Assembly (NCBI RefSeq): GCF_903166585.1
Contig: NZ_CAESCM010000024.1
Location: forward strand, 1 to 55,001
Reading direction: 5' to 3'
Source of the DNA: Pedobacter ghigonis
GTDB lineage: Bacteria; Bacteroidota; Bacteroidia; Sphingobacteriales; Sphingobacteriaceae
Length of the DNA: 55,001 nt
The notes below the pieces were generated by a model, which did not search any database, was not told the origin of the DNA, and saw only the letters and a program-made list of their open reading frames with translations. The first letter of the stretch is position 1, and every line of letters starts with the position of its first letter. Below, piece after piece: positions 15,819-24,640 of this stretch. The position numbers and the translations under genes are program-made.

Positions 15819-17012
15819 ATGAATTATAAATTCTGGCAGAGAAAAAAAGATGCCACTAAGAAGAAGAAAACTAAAACCCGCGAGTGGGTAGATGCTATTG
15901 TTTTTGCCGTAGTGGCTGCAACCATCATCCGTGTATTCTTTATCGAAGCTTATACCATTCCATCAGGATCGATGGAGCGTTCGTTACTGATCGGCGATTT
16001 CCTTTTCGTAAGTAAGGTAAATTATGGCGCGCGTATCCCGATGACACCGGTTGCCTTTCCTTTCGCACACCATACCATGCCTTTAACAACTTCAACTAAA
16101 GCATATTGGGATGGCGTTCAATGGAAATATCACCGTTTACCGGGTTTATCAAAAATTAAAAGAAACGATGTTGTAGTTTTCAACTTTCCGGAAGGTGATA
16201 CCGTTGCTGTAGAAAATCAGGTGGCCAGTTATTACGAATTGGTTCGGAGCATGGGCCGCGAGCAGGTGCGTAGCACTTATACTATTGTAGACAGACCTGT
16301 TGATAAACGTGAGAACTTTATTAAACGTTGTATTGGTATTCCGGGTGATGTAATTTCGATGAGCAATGGGATTACGAGTGTAAACGGCAAAAGCGAGCCT
16401 TTAAAAAACACTGGTATGATGCCATATCGTATCGAATTTAAAACCATGGATTTTAACTATTCGGTACTGGATGAATTTAAACTGAACCTGGGTAGTACAC
16501 CTGCAGTGGCAGCTAACACCTATATTGTAGATGCAACATCAGAAATTGCGGATAAACTAAAGGCATTAGATTTTGTTAAATCGGTAAGTTTAAGCCCCGA
16601 TTCTATTGGTGCTGTTCCTGGTGGCGTTTTCCCTAACGATCCAAATCGCGTTTGGAACCGGGATAATTTTGGACCGATTAAAATCCCTGCAAAAGGATGG
16701 ACAGTACAAATAGACAGTAATACCATGCCACTTTATTACCGTGCCATTAGAACTTACGAAGGTAACAAAGTAGAGCAAAAAGATGGCAAATGGTTTATTA
16801 ACGATAAGCCAGCTACAAGTTATACCTTTAAAATGGATTATTACTGGATGAGGGGAGATAACCGCCATAACTCTGCCGATTCGCGCTACTGGGGTTTTGT
16901 GCCAGAAGATCATATTGTTGGTAAAGCCTTATTTGTTTGGATGAGCTGGGATAGTACAGCTTCTTTCTTACATAAAATAAGGTGGAGCAGGCTGTTTCTG
17001 GGAATTCATTAA
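15819..17012 (+). CDS. lepB: Signal peptidase I
   Basis: Type I signal peptidase, 397 aa, which cleaves signal peptides of exported proteins at the outer face of the inner membrane. A basic N-terminus is followed by one membrane anchor (about 23-42), the nucleophile motif IPSGSM (S51), and the general-base region FIKRCIGIPGD with K169. Box E, MRGDNRHNSADSRYWGFV, lies near the C-terminus. A large insert of about 140 residues separates boxes D and E, as is usual in Bacteroidota enzymes. It ends the parA-parB-dapB-lepB run and is followed by a clear terminator. Confidence 0.95.
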   Translation: MNYKFWQRKKDATKKKKTKTREWVDAIVFAVVAATIIRVFFIEAYTIPSGSMERSLLIGDFLFVSKVNYGARIPMTPVAFPFAHHTMPLTTSTKAYWDGVQWKYHRLPGLSKIKRNDVVVFNFPEGDTVAVENQVASYYELVRSMGREQVRSTYTIVDRPVDKRENFIKRCIGIPGDVISMSNGITSVNGKSEPLKNTGMMPYRIEFKTMDFNYSVLDEFKLNLGSTPAVAANTYIVDATSEIADKLKALDFVKSVSLSPDSIGAVPGGVFPNDPNRVWNRDNFGPIKIPAKGWTVQIDSNTMPLYYRAIRTYEGNKVEQKDGKWFINDKPATSYTFKMDYYWMRGDNRHNSADSRYWGFVPEDHIVGKALFVWMSWDSTASFLHKIRWSRLFLGIH

Positions 17013-17034
17013 ACAGTTTTTAAATAACTTATTT

Positions 17035-17064
17035 AAGGCTTGCATTTTATGCAGGCCTTTTTTT
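17035..17064 (+). terminator. Intrinsic terminator after lepB
   Basis: Stem AAGGCTTGCAT (17035-17045) / ATGCAGGCCTT (17049-17059) with a TTT loop and one T-G pair, followed by a T-tract to 17064. Confidence 0.85.
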
Positions 17065-17098
17065 ATGCTAAAATCACCTTTTTAAAAAAATTAAAAAG

Positions 17099-17132
17099 TT
17101 TGCGTTGTTTTTATTTTTTTTTCATAAGTTTG
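17099..17132 (+). promoter_or_regulatory. Bacteroidota-type promoter of the first susC
   Basis: TTTG (17099-17102), a 22-nt spacer, and an exact -7 box TAAGTTTG (17125-17132; consensus TAnnTTTG). Transcription would start near 17139, giving a leader of roughly 265 nt before susC at 17404. The box overlaps a GTTTgttatAAAC inverted repeat. A 15-codon frame (17291-17338, MSTGTINNNNLNQNL) lies in the leader; I cannot say whether it is translated. Nothing else is recognised in this 390-base gap. Confidence 0.6.
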
Positions 17133-17403
17133 TTATAAACCAAATTAAACTAGCTAATTACGATTTCAAATTATTCGAACAGAGCGCTGACGATTTAAGT
17201 TCGAACTTTGCATTGCTACAGTTAGCCACTATAGAGAATATCCCCTTATGCAAAGCGAATACAAAAATTAAATAATAAGCCAGGAAAATTATGTCTACTG
17301 GCACCATCAATAATAATAACTTAAATCAAAACTTATGAGATAAAACAACCAGACTAAAAATTAAGCAACTAATCACATTATTTAAAAACTAACAAAATAG
17401 GAC

Positions 17404-20400
17404 ATGAAGAAAATGTACTTTAAATTTTTGAGCCTGCTTTTGCTAGCATTTTTTGCAGTAGCAGCTCAGGCACAAACTATAATCACCGGGACGGTGAAAG
17501 ATGCGTCCGGACCATTTCCAGGAGCGAATGTTTCTGTAAAAGGCACACAAAAATCAACCCAAACCGATGCAAACGGTAAATTTAGCATCAGTGCTTCAAG
17601 CGCTGATATCCTTGTTTTTTCTGCCGTTGGTTTCTTACGCCAGGAAGTAGCTGTTGGAGGCAATAAAAATTTTAATATTACTTTAAAAGAGGATTCTAAA
17701 TCTCTGGAAGAAGTTACAGTAACTACCGGATTTGGTGTAAAACAACAGACCAGAAAGTTAAGTTACTCTATTCAGGAAGTAAAGGGCGAAGATTTAGTTC
17801 GTGCTAACGAGCAGAATATTGTAAATGCATTGCAAGGTAAAGTAGCCGGTGTGATGATCAACCAAGGTTCTGGAGGTCCGCAATCATCATCAAGAATCAG
17901 GATCAGAGGTAACTCATCTTTGAGTCCAAATACACAGCCTCTGGTTGTTATTGATGGTGTACTTATTCAGCCAGGCGTAAGTGGGGCTGATTCTTACGGT
18001 AATAGCCCACAGGATTTTGGAAATATCATGAAGAACTTAAATGCAGATGATTATGAGAGTATTACTGTTTTGAAAGGTGCTGCTGCGAGTTCACTTTATG
18101 GTTCAAGAGCTCAAAACGGTGTGCTTTTAATTACCTCTAAAAAAGGTAAAGGTGGTCAGGGTTTAGGTGTTTCATTTTCACACACCCAAACTATTGAAGA
18201 AGCATATAAAACAATGGATTTACAGAACGAATTTGGTGCTGGTATTAATCCGACTTTCACAAAAGATGCTTCAGGTACACCGGTAGTAGATGCTGCAAAT
18301 TATTTCTGGAGCTTTGGTCCTCGTTTCGATGGCAGTCAGGTCAAAGATATTGACGGCAGGATGATTAGCTGGAATGCGCAACCAAACAACTTGCTGGATG
18401 CATATAAGTTAGGCAACTACAGCAATTCAAATTTGGCATTTCAAGGTGGTAGTGAAACTGGAACTTTCCGACTTTCATATTCAAAATTATATAGTACCGG
18501 TATTTTACCTAACAACAAATTTGACCGTGACGCTTTAGATTTTAGAGGTTCTCAAAAATTCGGTAAAATATTCGAAATCAATGCAGGTGTAAACTATACC
18601 ATCAGCAACAGTTTTAATCCAATCAATCAATCAAACAACAATAATCCATTATTTGCTCTTGTTTACGGAAATCCAAGAAGCTATGATACAAATTATTGGA
18701 AAGATAAATACATCGATCAGGCAAACGGTGGTGTGTTAACTGGTAACAACGACCCTTATGGTCTATCACCTCTTTGGTTTTCTATTTATAAATCAAATGT
18801 AAGACAACGTGAGAATAATTTTAGAGGTAACATCGATGTTAAAGCAAACATAACTCCTTGGTTAAATGCGCTTGTTAGAGGAACATTAAATCAGATCAAT
18901 ATTACAGGAGAGACGAAAAACATTGGTAGCGGTGTAGGATTTGCAGGAGGAGAATATGCTTTAAGTCAATCGAATCAAAAAAGTAGCAGGTTGCAGTTTT
19001 TGCTAAACGGTAGTAAGAAATTAAGCGATGATTTTGATTTCAATATGAGTTTGGGAGCTGAAACAACCAAAGATTTTGGTAACAATTATTCCCGTACCAG
19101 AACGGATGGAGGATTAAAAGACCCAGGAAAATTCTTCATGGGGAATTCGGTAAATGTTGCTCTAACGGATACACGCTTAGATGGTAGCCAAAGAACAGAT
19201 GCAGTATACGGTTTTGGAGATTTGACCTATAAAAACATGCTTACTTTAAACTTTAGTGTAAGAAATGACTGGTCTTCAACTTTAACTTATCCTGACGGAC
19301 ATGGCGATTATTCATATACTTATCCAGCTGTTGGTTTATCGTATGTTTTCTCAGAATCATTAAAAAACAAACCAGCTTTTGATTTCCTTTCTTATGGTAA
19401 ATTAAGAGCAAATTTTGGATATACAGGTTTAGGAACTAGTCCGTATGTTACAAGCGCAGGTAAATATCAATTTTTAGGTACTTATACAGATGAAAATGGA
19501 AAACAGTTGCCTAGATATGGTTATCCAGAGTATACGCTTGGAAATAATGCCCTTAAAAACGAATTAACAAAAGAGCTGGAGCTAGGTACCGAATTGCGTT
19601 TCTTTAAAGATCGTTTAGGTATTGATTTCTCTTACTATAAAAAGAACACAAAAAACCAGATTTTATCTCTAGCACTACCGTCTGAATCAGGTGTTACTAG
19701 AAAACTGTTTAATGCAGGTAACATTCAGAACCAGGGTATTGAGATCTTGTTAACAGGTACACCAATCAAAACTAAAAACCTGGAATGGACAAGTTCAATT
19801 AATTTTGCAAGAAACAAGAATAAAATTATTGAATTGGCCCCAGGAGTAGATTCTTATACTTTGGGTTATGCATTTGGTGCTGATATGACTTCTGTTGCTA
19901 TTGCTGGTCAGGAATATGGAAGTATTTATACCAGTTATGGTTACGCTTCATACCAGGCAACTGATGCTGCAGGTAATAATATTGATAGCCCGAACAACGG
20001 TAAAAAATTGTTAAAAGCAAACGGAAGTTTCTTTAGAAGCGGTGATGCCGGCCAGGGAAACAAAATCCTTGGATCAATGATGGAGAAATTCAATGCAAGT
20101 TCGATCAACAACATCAGATTTAAAAACTTCAATTTAGGTTTCCAGATTGATGCTAAAGTTGGGGGATTAATGGCTTCGGGTACGCATCAATATGGTACTA
20201 ATTTTGGTGCTTTCGAAAGCACATTATTTGGTCGTTCTGCAGATTTTGGTGGTTTACCAAGAAAAGATGCTTCAGGTGCTGTAATTGCCAATGATGGTAT
20301 CATTCCGGATGGAGTATTTGCAAAAGGAACTATTATCAACAATGTTAACGTTGGTGGATTAACTTTCCAGGAAGCAGCAGATAAAGGTTATGTACAACCT

Positions 20401-20718
20401 GTGAGTGCGCGGATTTACTATGCAAGATTGACACAATGGTCTACCGGTATCAGAGAATATTCTACATTCGAAAATAGCTGGGTAGCGCTTAGAGAGGTTT
20501 CATTAGGTTATACTTTACCAAAGAAATTTACGGATAAAATTAATTTCAAACAGGTTAATGTTGGTGTTACAGCAAGAAACCTGATGTATATATATAATAG
20601 CTTACCTGATCACTTAAATCCTGAAGGTTTATTTAATAACAGTGCCGGTGCTTTTGCAGAATATGGTGGCATGCCATATGTACGCACTTTCGCATTCTCG
20701 GTAAGGGCAGCATTATAA
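17404..20718 (+). CDS. SusC-family TonB-dependent outer-membrane transporter
   Basis: A 1104-aa SusC/RagA-type importer. A signal peptide (ending about residue 23, AAQAQ) is followed by a carboxypeptidase-regulatory-like domain (about 25-105, TVKDASGPFPGANVSVKGT), a short TonB-box-like stretch, the plug (about 120-235, NALQGKVAGVMI and SSLYGSRAQNGVLLITSKKG) and a 22-strand barrel ending in VRTFAFSVRAAL. No STN secretin domain is present, so direct sigma/anti-sigma signalling is not expected. It is paired with the susD-like gene 25 nt downstream. No glycoside hydrolase follows, so the substrate is unknown; a redoxin and a copper/haem protein come next. Confidence 0.95.
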   Translation: MKKMYFKFLSLLLLAFFAVAAQAQTIITGTVKDASGPFPGANVSVKGTQKSTQTDANGKFSISASSADILVFSAVGFLRQEVAVGGNKNFNITLKEDSKSLEEVTVTTGFGVKQQTRKLSYSIQEVKGEDLVRANEQNIVNALQGKVAGVMINQGSGGPQSSSRIRIRGNSSLSPNTQPLVVIDGVLIQPGVSGADSYGNSPQDFGNIMKNLNADDYESITVLKGAAASSLYGSRAQNGVLLITSKKGKGGQGLGVSFSHTQTIEEAYKTMDLQNEFGAGINPTFTKDASGTPVVDAANYFWSFGPRFDGSQVKDIDGRMISWNAQPNNLLDAYKLGNYSNSNLAFQGGSETGTFRLSYSKLYSTGILPNNKFDRDALDFRGSQKFGKIFEINAGVNYTISNSFNPINQSNNNNPLFALVYGNPRSYDTNYWKDKYIDQANGGVLTGNNDPYGLSPLWFSIYKSNVRQRENNFRGNIDVKANITPWLNALVRGTLNQINITGETKNIGSGVGFAGGEYALSQSNQKSSRLQFLLNGSKKLSDDFDFNMSLGAETTKDFGNNYSRTRTDGGLKDPGKFFMGNSVNVALTDTRLDGSQRTDAVYGFGDLTYKNMLTLNFSVRNDWSSTLTYPDGHGDYSYTYPAVGLSYVFSESLKNKPAFDFLSYGKLRANFGYTGLGTSPYVTSAGKYQFLGTYTDENGKQLPRYGYPEYTLGNNALKNELTKELELGTELRFFKDRLGIDFSYYKKNTKNQILSLALPSESGVTRKLFNAGNIQNQGIEILLTGTPIKTKNLEWTSSINFARNKNKIIELAPGVDSYTLGYAFGADMTSVAIAGQEYGSIYTSYGYASYQATDAAGNNIDSPNNGKKLLKANGSFFRSGDAGQGNKILGSMMEKFNASSINNIRFKNFNLGFQIDAKVGGLMASGTHQYGTNFGAFESTLFGRSADFGGLPRKDASGAVIANDGIIPDGVFAKGTIINNVNVGGLTFQEAADKGYVQPVSARIYYARLTQWSTGIREYSTFENSWVALREVSLGYTLPKKFTDKINFKQVNVGVTARNLMYIYNSLPDHLNPEGLFNNSAGAFAEYGGMPYVRTFAFSVRAAL

Positions 20719-20743
20719 TAATTAACAGTTAAAGAAATTGAAA

Positions 20744-22462
20744 ATGAAAAAGACAAGTAATATAATTCTAATGCTTGCAGCATTAATAGGAATTACCATA
20801 TCATCATGTAAGAAAGATCAGTTTGTTCAATTAAATACCGATCCTTCTATTGTTGATAAAATAACGCCGGAGCAGCAGTTTATGAATTCGGTTATCAATA
20901 TGCATGGAGATCGTTTTGAAGCTTACTACGATAATTTCAGGGCAATCATGCCATGGATGCAAATGTTGACAGCTTTAAATGGTAATAGCGTAACCTTCAT
21001 TTCTGATGCTGCCAGTTTCAGAAATGTGAGATACAATAATTTCTATCCTAAAGTTGGTGGAAATTTAACCGATATGGAAGAATTAGTAAAGAAAATGTCA
21101 GCAGAAGAGCAGGCGCAAAGAATTTACGAAATTGAAATAGCACATATCGTTAAAGCCTACTATGCATTTTATGTATCGGATGTAAGTGGAAGTTTGCCTT
21201 ATACCGATGCGTTTATGGTAAGATATGGAGGTACAGAAACACCAAAGTACGATACGCAAGAAGCTTTGTTTGAGCTATTGGATGCACAACTAAAAAAATC
21301 GGCAACAACTTTGGGTACTACGCAGGCAACTGCACAGGCTTCTTTAGGTGCAAACGATTTATTTTTTCAGGGTAATGTTGCTAACTGGATAAAAGTTGCC
21401 AACTCAACCCGTTTACGTATCGCTATGCGTTTAATGAAAAGAGATGCTGCAAAAATGAAAACTAAGGTTCTTGAAATTTTAGCAGCACCTGGTGGCTTGA
21501 TTAACAGTGCAACAGATAGCTGGGTTTTCAAAGCCAATGCTACTTATGCTGATGGCGGAGATTGGTCGGCTGCAGGTTTACGGGCCCCAAAACCAGTTGT
21601 AGATTTTATGTACTCCAACGGCGATCCGAGGATCAGATTTTTTTATCAGCAAAATACGTTTACACAGGCTAATTTTGATGCGGCAAAAGCTCAAAATAAA
21701 ATTGCTGCCTCGGCTACTTTTGATACCAGGAGATTTTATGGTGTACCAACCAGTCCTGATGTTTCAGCCGCTCCTGCGTTTGCAAATTTCTTTAATAATA
21801 TTACCATTTCTGTGGTAAACTCTACAGGACAAACTGTTAATCAGACCATGGATTCATTATCGCTTATTCAGCCACGCTTATTTGCTGCTGGCGAGAATGG
21901 CGGAAAGGGCATAAATGCTTTTCCTTTAATTACCTATGCTGATGTTTGTTTCATGAGAGCTGAATTAGCCGCCAGATCTGTAACAACAGAATCGGCAGAA
22001 GATTGGTACAATAAAGGAGTAAATGCTTCAATTGCTTTTTATGATGACCTGGCTAATAAAGCTCAGATTGTAGATAGAAGCGGAGTTTTAAGTTATGTTG
22101 CTTCGACTCCTGCCGAAATTGCAGCTTATACAGCTAAAGCAGATGTTAAATTTGATGCAACCAGAGCGCTAGATCAAATTATAGGTCAGGCATACTTAAA
22201 CTTTTTTAAGCAACCTAACGAAGCCTGGGCACTATACAAAAGAACTGGAATGCCAAATTCTACAACAGTTTTAAAACTCGAAAAAATTATTGCGAGTGGA
22301 ACAGAACAGGTAATTCCAAGAAGAGCAAGCTTAGCTTTTCCTTCTGTAACAAATTTAAACTATCAAAACATCGTTGCTGCGTATAAAGTAATGCAGGCTG
22401 ATCCTGATTTTGGTCAGGGGCCAAGTGATATCTTAGGCAGAGTATGGTGGGATAAGAAATAA
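20744..22462 (+). CDS. SusD/RagB-family outer-membrane lipoprotein (SusD-like_2 type)
   Basis: A 572-aa surface lipoprotein that caps the SusC partner and captures its substrate. I choose the ATG at 20744 over a TTG six bases earlier. The lipoprotein signal ends in ISSC (C22) followed by KKD. The repeat-like segments FVQLNTDPS, ITPEQQFMNSV and the C-terminal FPSVTNLNYQNI, together with the helical TPR-rich middle, match the SusD-like_2 group, whose members often bind peptides or unusual ligands instead of starch. That substrate remark is family knowledge, not proof here. The transcript ends at a strong hairpin 22 nt after the stop. Confidence 0.9.
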   Translation: MKKTSNIILMLAALIGITISSCKKDQFVQLNTDPSIVDKITPEQQFMNSVINMHGDRFEAYYDNFRAIMPWMQMLTALNGNSVTFISDAASFRNVRYNNFYPKVGGNLTDMEELVKKMSAEEQAQRIYEIEIAHIVKAYYAFYVSDVSGSLPYTDAFMVRYGGTETPKYDTQEALFELLDAQLKKSATTLGTTQATAQASLGANDLFFQGNVANWIKVANSTRLRIAMRLMKRDAAKMKTKVLEILAAPGGLINSATDSWVFKANATYADGGDWSAAGLRAPKPVVDFMYSNGDPRIRFFYQQNTFTQANFDAAKAQNKIAASATFDTRRFYGVPTSPDVSAAPAFANFFNNITISVVNSTGQTVNQTMDSLSLIQPRLFAAGENGGKGINAFPLITYADVCFMRAELAARSVTTESAEDWYNKGVNASIAFYDDLANKAQIVDRSGVLSYVASTPAEIAAYTAKADVKFDATRALDQIIGQAYLNFFKQPNEAWALYKRTGMPNSTTVLKLEKIIASGTEQVIPRRASLAFPSVTNLNYQNIVAAYKVMQADPDFGQGPSDILGRVWWDKK

Positions 22463-22483
22463 TAAAACTTTATTTAAATTAGC

Positions 22484-22515
22484 AGAACTCCTAATCCAGA
22501 TTAGGAGTTCTTTTT
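22484..22515 (+). terminator. Intrinsic terminator after the first susD
   Basis: A perfect 12-bp stem AGAACTCCTAAT (22484-22495) / ATTAGGAGTTCT (22500-22511) with the loop CCAG and a T-tract to 22515. The next gene starts at 22521, only 6 nt later, so read-through or attenuation would control it. Confidence 0.9.
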
Positions 22516-22520
22516 GTATT

Positions 22521-23102
22521 ATGAGATTGATAACAAGCATTGTATGGCTAATTCTTTTTTCATTTGGCCAGGTATTTAGCCAGGGTAGGCTACCTAATAA
22601 ACTGCTTTGGGAGCAAATAAATAGGAGTGGGCTTATTAATGTTAAGAATAAAAAAAAAGTATTAGAAATAAAGAAAAGTACAGCTTTTGTTTTTTTATCA
22701 CCAGAATGCCCGCTTTGTAAAAACTATATGCCGGTATTAAATACAATGGCTAAGCGATACCCCACAATTAATATCGTTGGAATTATACCTGGTAAAAGTT
22801 ATACCATTGATGAGATTAATTTGTTTGCTAAAAATTATGATGCCTTGTTTGATATTTATTTAGATAAAAATAAATTGCTGACCAGTACCCTTAATGCAAC
22901 AGTTACCCCTGAAGCAATTTTGATAGGTCAGAAGGGGGATGTCAAGTATAGAGGGCTAATTGATAACTGGCAGGCAAAATTGGGTATAAAGCGAAAGATT
23001 ATTACGGAGCATTATCTGGACGATGCCATAAAAGCTATCAATATCTCAAATTCCACATTTATGCAAACTGTACCAGTTGGCTGTCTTATTAATGACCTTT
23101 AA
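22521..23102 (+). CDS. Secreted redoxin/thioredoxin-fold protein
   Basis: A 193-aa exported thioredoxin-fold protein. A signal peptide (MRLITSIVWLILFSFGQVFSQ) is followed by a redox motif SPECPLCKNYMP with cysteines C63 and C66, a cis-proline site TVTPEA (P130), and a C-terminal TVPVGCLIND with a third cysteine at about 188. Thioredoxin-fold proteins with this GC-ending tail are often found beside, or fused to, copper monooxygenase-like proteins. The next gene begins 1 nt after its stop and encodes such a protein, so the two should act together in the periplasm, perhaps in reducing or metallating the partner. That role is inferred. Confidence 0.82.
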   Translation: MRLITSIVWLILFSFGQVFSQGRLPNKLLWEQINRSGLINVKNKKKVLEIKKSTAFVFLSPECPLCKNYMPVLNTMAKRYPTINIVGIIPGKSYTIDEINLFAKNYDALFDIYLDKNKLLTSTLNATVTPEAILIGQKGDVKYRGLIDNWQAKLGIKRKIITEHYLDDAIKAINISNSTFMQTVPVGCLINDL

Positions 23103-23103
23103 T

Positions 23104-24438
23104 ATGCTTAATAAATTCGTTGTTCTAATCGTATTTTGCTGTTTCTTCAAGGCTACTTTTGGTCAGAAAATTACTTATTACGATCATATCGCCCCTATCA
23201 TCCGGAATAAATGTGCGCCATGTCACCGACCAGGCGAAGCAGGCCCTTTTTCGCTTCTCACTTATGCCGATGTGGCCAAAAGGGTTTCTTTCATCAAAGA
23301 TGTAGTGCAAACAGGATTTATGCCGCCATGGAAACCTGATAACCATTACCGGCTGTTTGCAAACGACAGGTCTTTAACGCCGCTGGAAAAGAAAACGATT
23401 ATTAGCTGGATTGATAACAGCGCACCAGAGGGAGTAAACAAACATAAAGAACCAGAAGCCGATAACTTTATTTTGGGAACTCAATATACCAGGAAACCTG
23501 ATATCACACTGAAAGTTAAAAAAGCATTTGTTGTTAAAGGAGATAACGAAGAAAGGTTTATCGTATTTAAAATCCCATTCGAAATGGCTACTTCAAAAAA
23601 TGTCGCAGCAATGGAATTTGTTTCTACAAATAAGAAAGTTATTCATCATGCTAACTTTGCCATTCATCCGGTAGCAAATGATATAAATATTGATAAGGCT
23701 GCAGATTTTGTGAATTTAACAGACGATTCCAGGGTTAATTATGATCAGTATCTGCCATTTAAGAAAGAAATGACCTATTATGGCGGTTGGATCCCTGGAA
23801 CTTCCTTTGAGTCTTATCCTGCCGATTTAGGGTGGGTGATGCCCAAAAGAGGGGTTGTATTACTAACGATTCATTATGCGCCACTTGCTAAAGATGAAGA
23901 AGATATATCGGGCATAAATCTGTTTTTTAAAGAAACGCCAATTAAACGAATAGTAAATGTGGTGAGTTTAGGTTCGGGAGGGGTTGGAGAAAGTTCTATT
24001 GACCCTTATTTTATGATACAGGCTGATTCGGTGAAAAAGTTTAATCTTAAAATTTTAACTCCTCAAGATCAATCTCTCTTGTATATCTGGCCTCACATGC
24101 ATTTGTTAGGCAAGAGCTTTAAATCTTATGCTGTTACAGCCGCAGGTGATACTATTAAGCTGGTATCTATCCCGTCCTGGGATTTTAGGTGGCAAGAAAT
24201 TTATCGTTTTAATAAGTTAATTAAAGTTCCCAAAGGATCGGTACTCACCATAGAGGGAACTTATGATAACACAAAGGAAAATCCAAATAATCCAAATAAT
24301 CCTCCAAAAATGGTGTTTTCTGCGAACGATATGAAATCTACAGATGAAATGTTGACCATGCTGCTTGTGTTTCTAAAATATGAGGAAGGAGATGAGTATA
24401 AAAATCTTGACGTCTTAGAAAATAAAAAAACACAATGA
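23104..24438 (+). CDS. Cytochrome c / copper type II monooxygenase-like protein
   Basis: A 444-aa exported protein. I start at the ATG one base after the redoxin stop because it leads straight into a signal peptide (FVVLIVFCCFFKATFGQ). One c-type haem site CAPCH (37-41) with a likely axial Met in GFMPPWKPD (M73) is followed by a region with the histidine pattern of peptidylglycine hydroxylating-type copper monooxygenases: HH (181-182), H257 in LTIHYAP, the HMH pair H331/H333 in WPHMHLLGKS, and candidate Met ligands M416/M419. The natural substrate is unknown. It could hydroxylate a small molecule or peptide using electrons delivered through its haem, but the sequence shows only ligand-like residues. 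It is coupled to the redoxin gene. Confidence 0.8.
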   Translation: MLNKFVVLIVFCCFFKATFGQKITYYDHIAPIIRNKCAPCHRPGEAGPFSLLTYADVAKRVSFIKDVVQTGFMPPWKPDNHYRLFANDRSLTPLEKKTIISWIDNSAPEGVNKHKEPEADNFILGTQYTRKPDITLKVKKAFVVKGDNEERFIVFKIPFEMATSKNVAAMEFVSTNKKVIHHANFAIHPVANDINIDKAADFVNLTDDSRVNYDQYLPFKKEMTYYGGWIPGTSFESYPADLGWVMPKRGVVLLTIHYAPLAKDEEDISGINLFFKETPIKRIVNVVSLGSGGVGESSIDPYFMIQADSVKKFNLKILTPQDQSLLYIWPHMHLLGKSFKSYAVTAAGDTIKLVSIPSWDFRWQEIYRFNKLIKVPKGSVLTIEGTYDNTKENPNNPNNPPKMVFSANDMKSTDEMLTMLLVFLKYEEGDEYKNLDVLENKKTQ

Positions 24439-24561
24439 TAGGGTTGAGTAAAAACAAAATTACTACTTACCACCCCTAACTTCATTTCTACATCGAATTT
24501 AAAAACTACAAATTCACTTCGGACTAATTTATTTATAAAGTATATCGTCGAATATACTGTT

Positions 24562-24600
24562 AAATCAAATCTTTTTAATTTTTTTAAAAAGATTTGATTT
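24562..24600. terminator. Long inverted repeat before the ROK gene (terminator or operator)
   Basis: A perfect 17-bp stem AAATCAAATCTTTTTAA (24562-24578) / TTAAAAAGATTTGATTT (24584-24600) with a T5 loop, followed by a T-rich run. It may end the monooxygenase transcript. Its position 41 nt before the ROK start also fits an autoregulatory operator, since ROK repressors bind AT-rich inverted repeats. Confidence 0.6.
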
Positions 24601-24640
24601 CTTTTGTTTTTTTTATATATTTATATAAACCAAACGAAAA

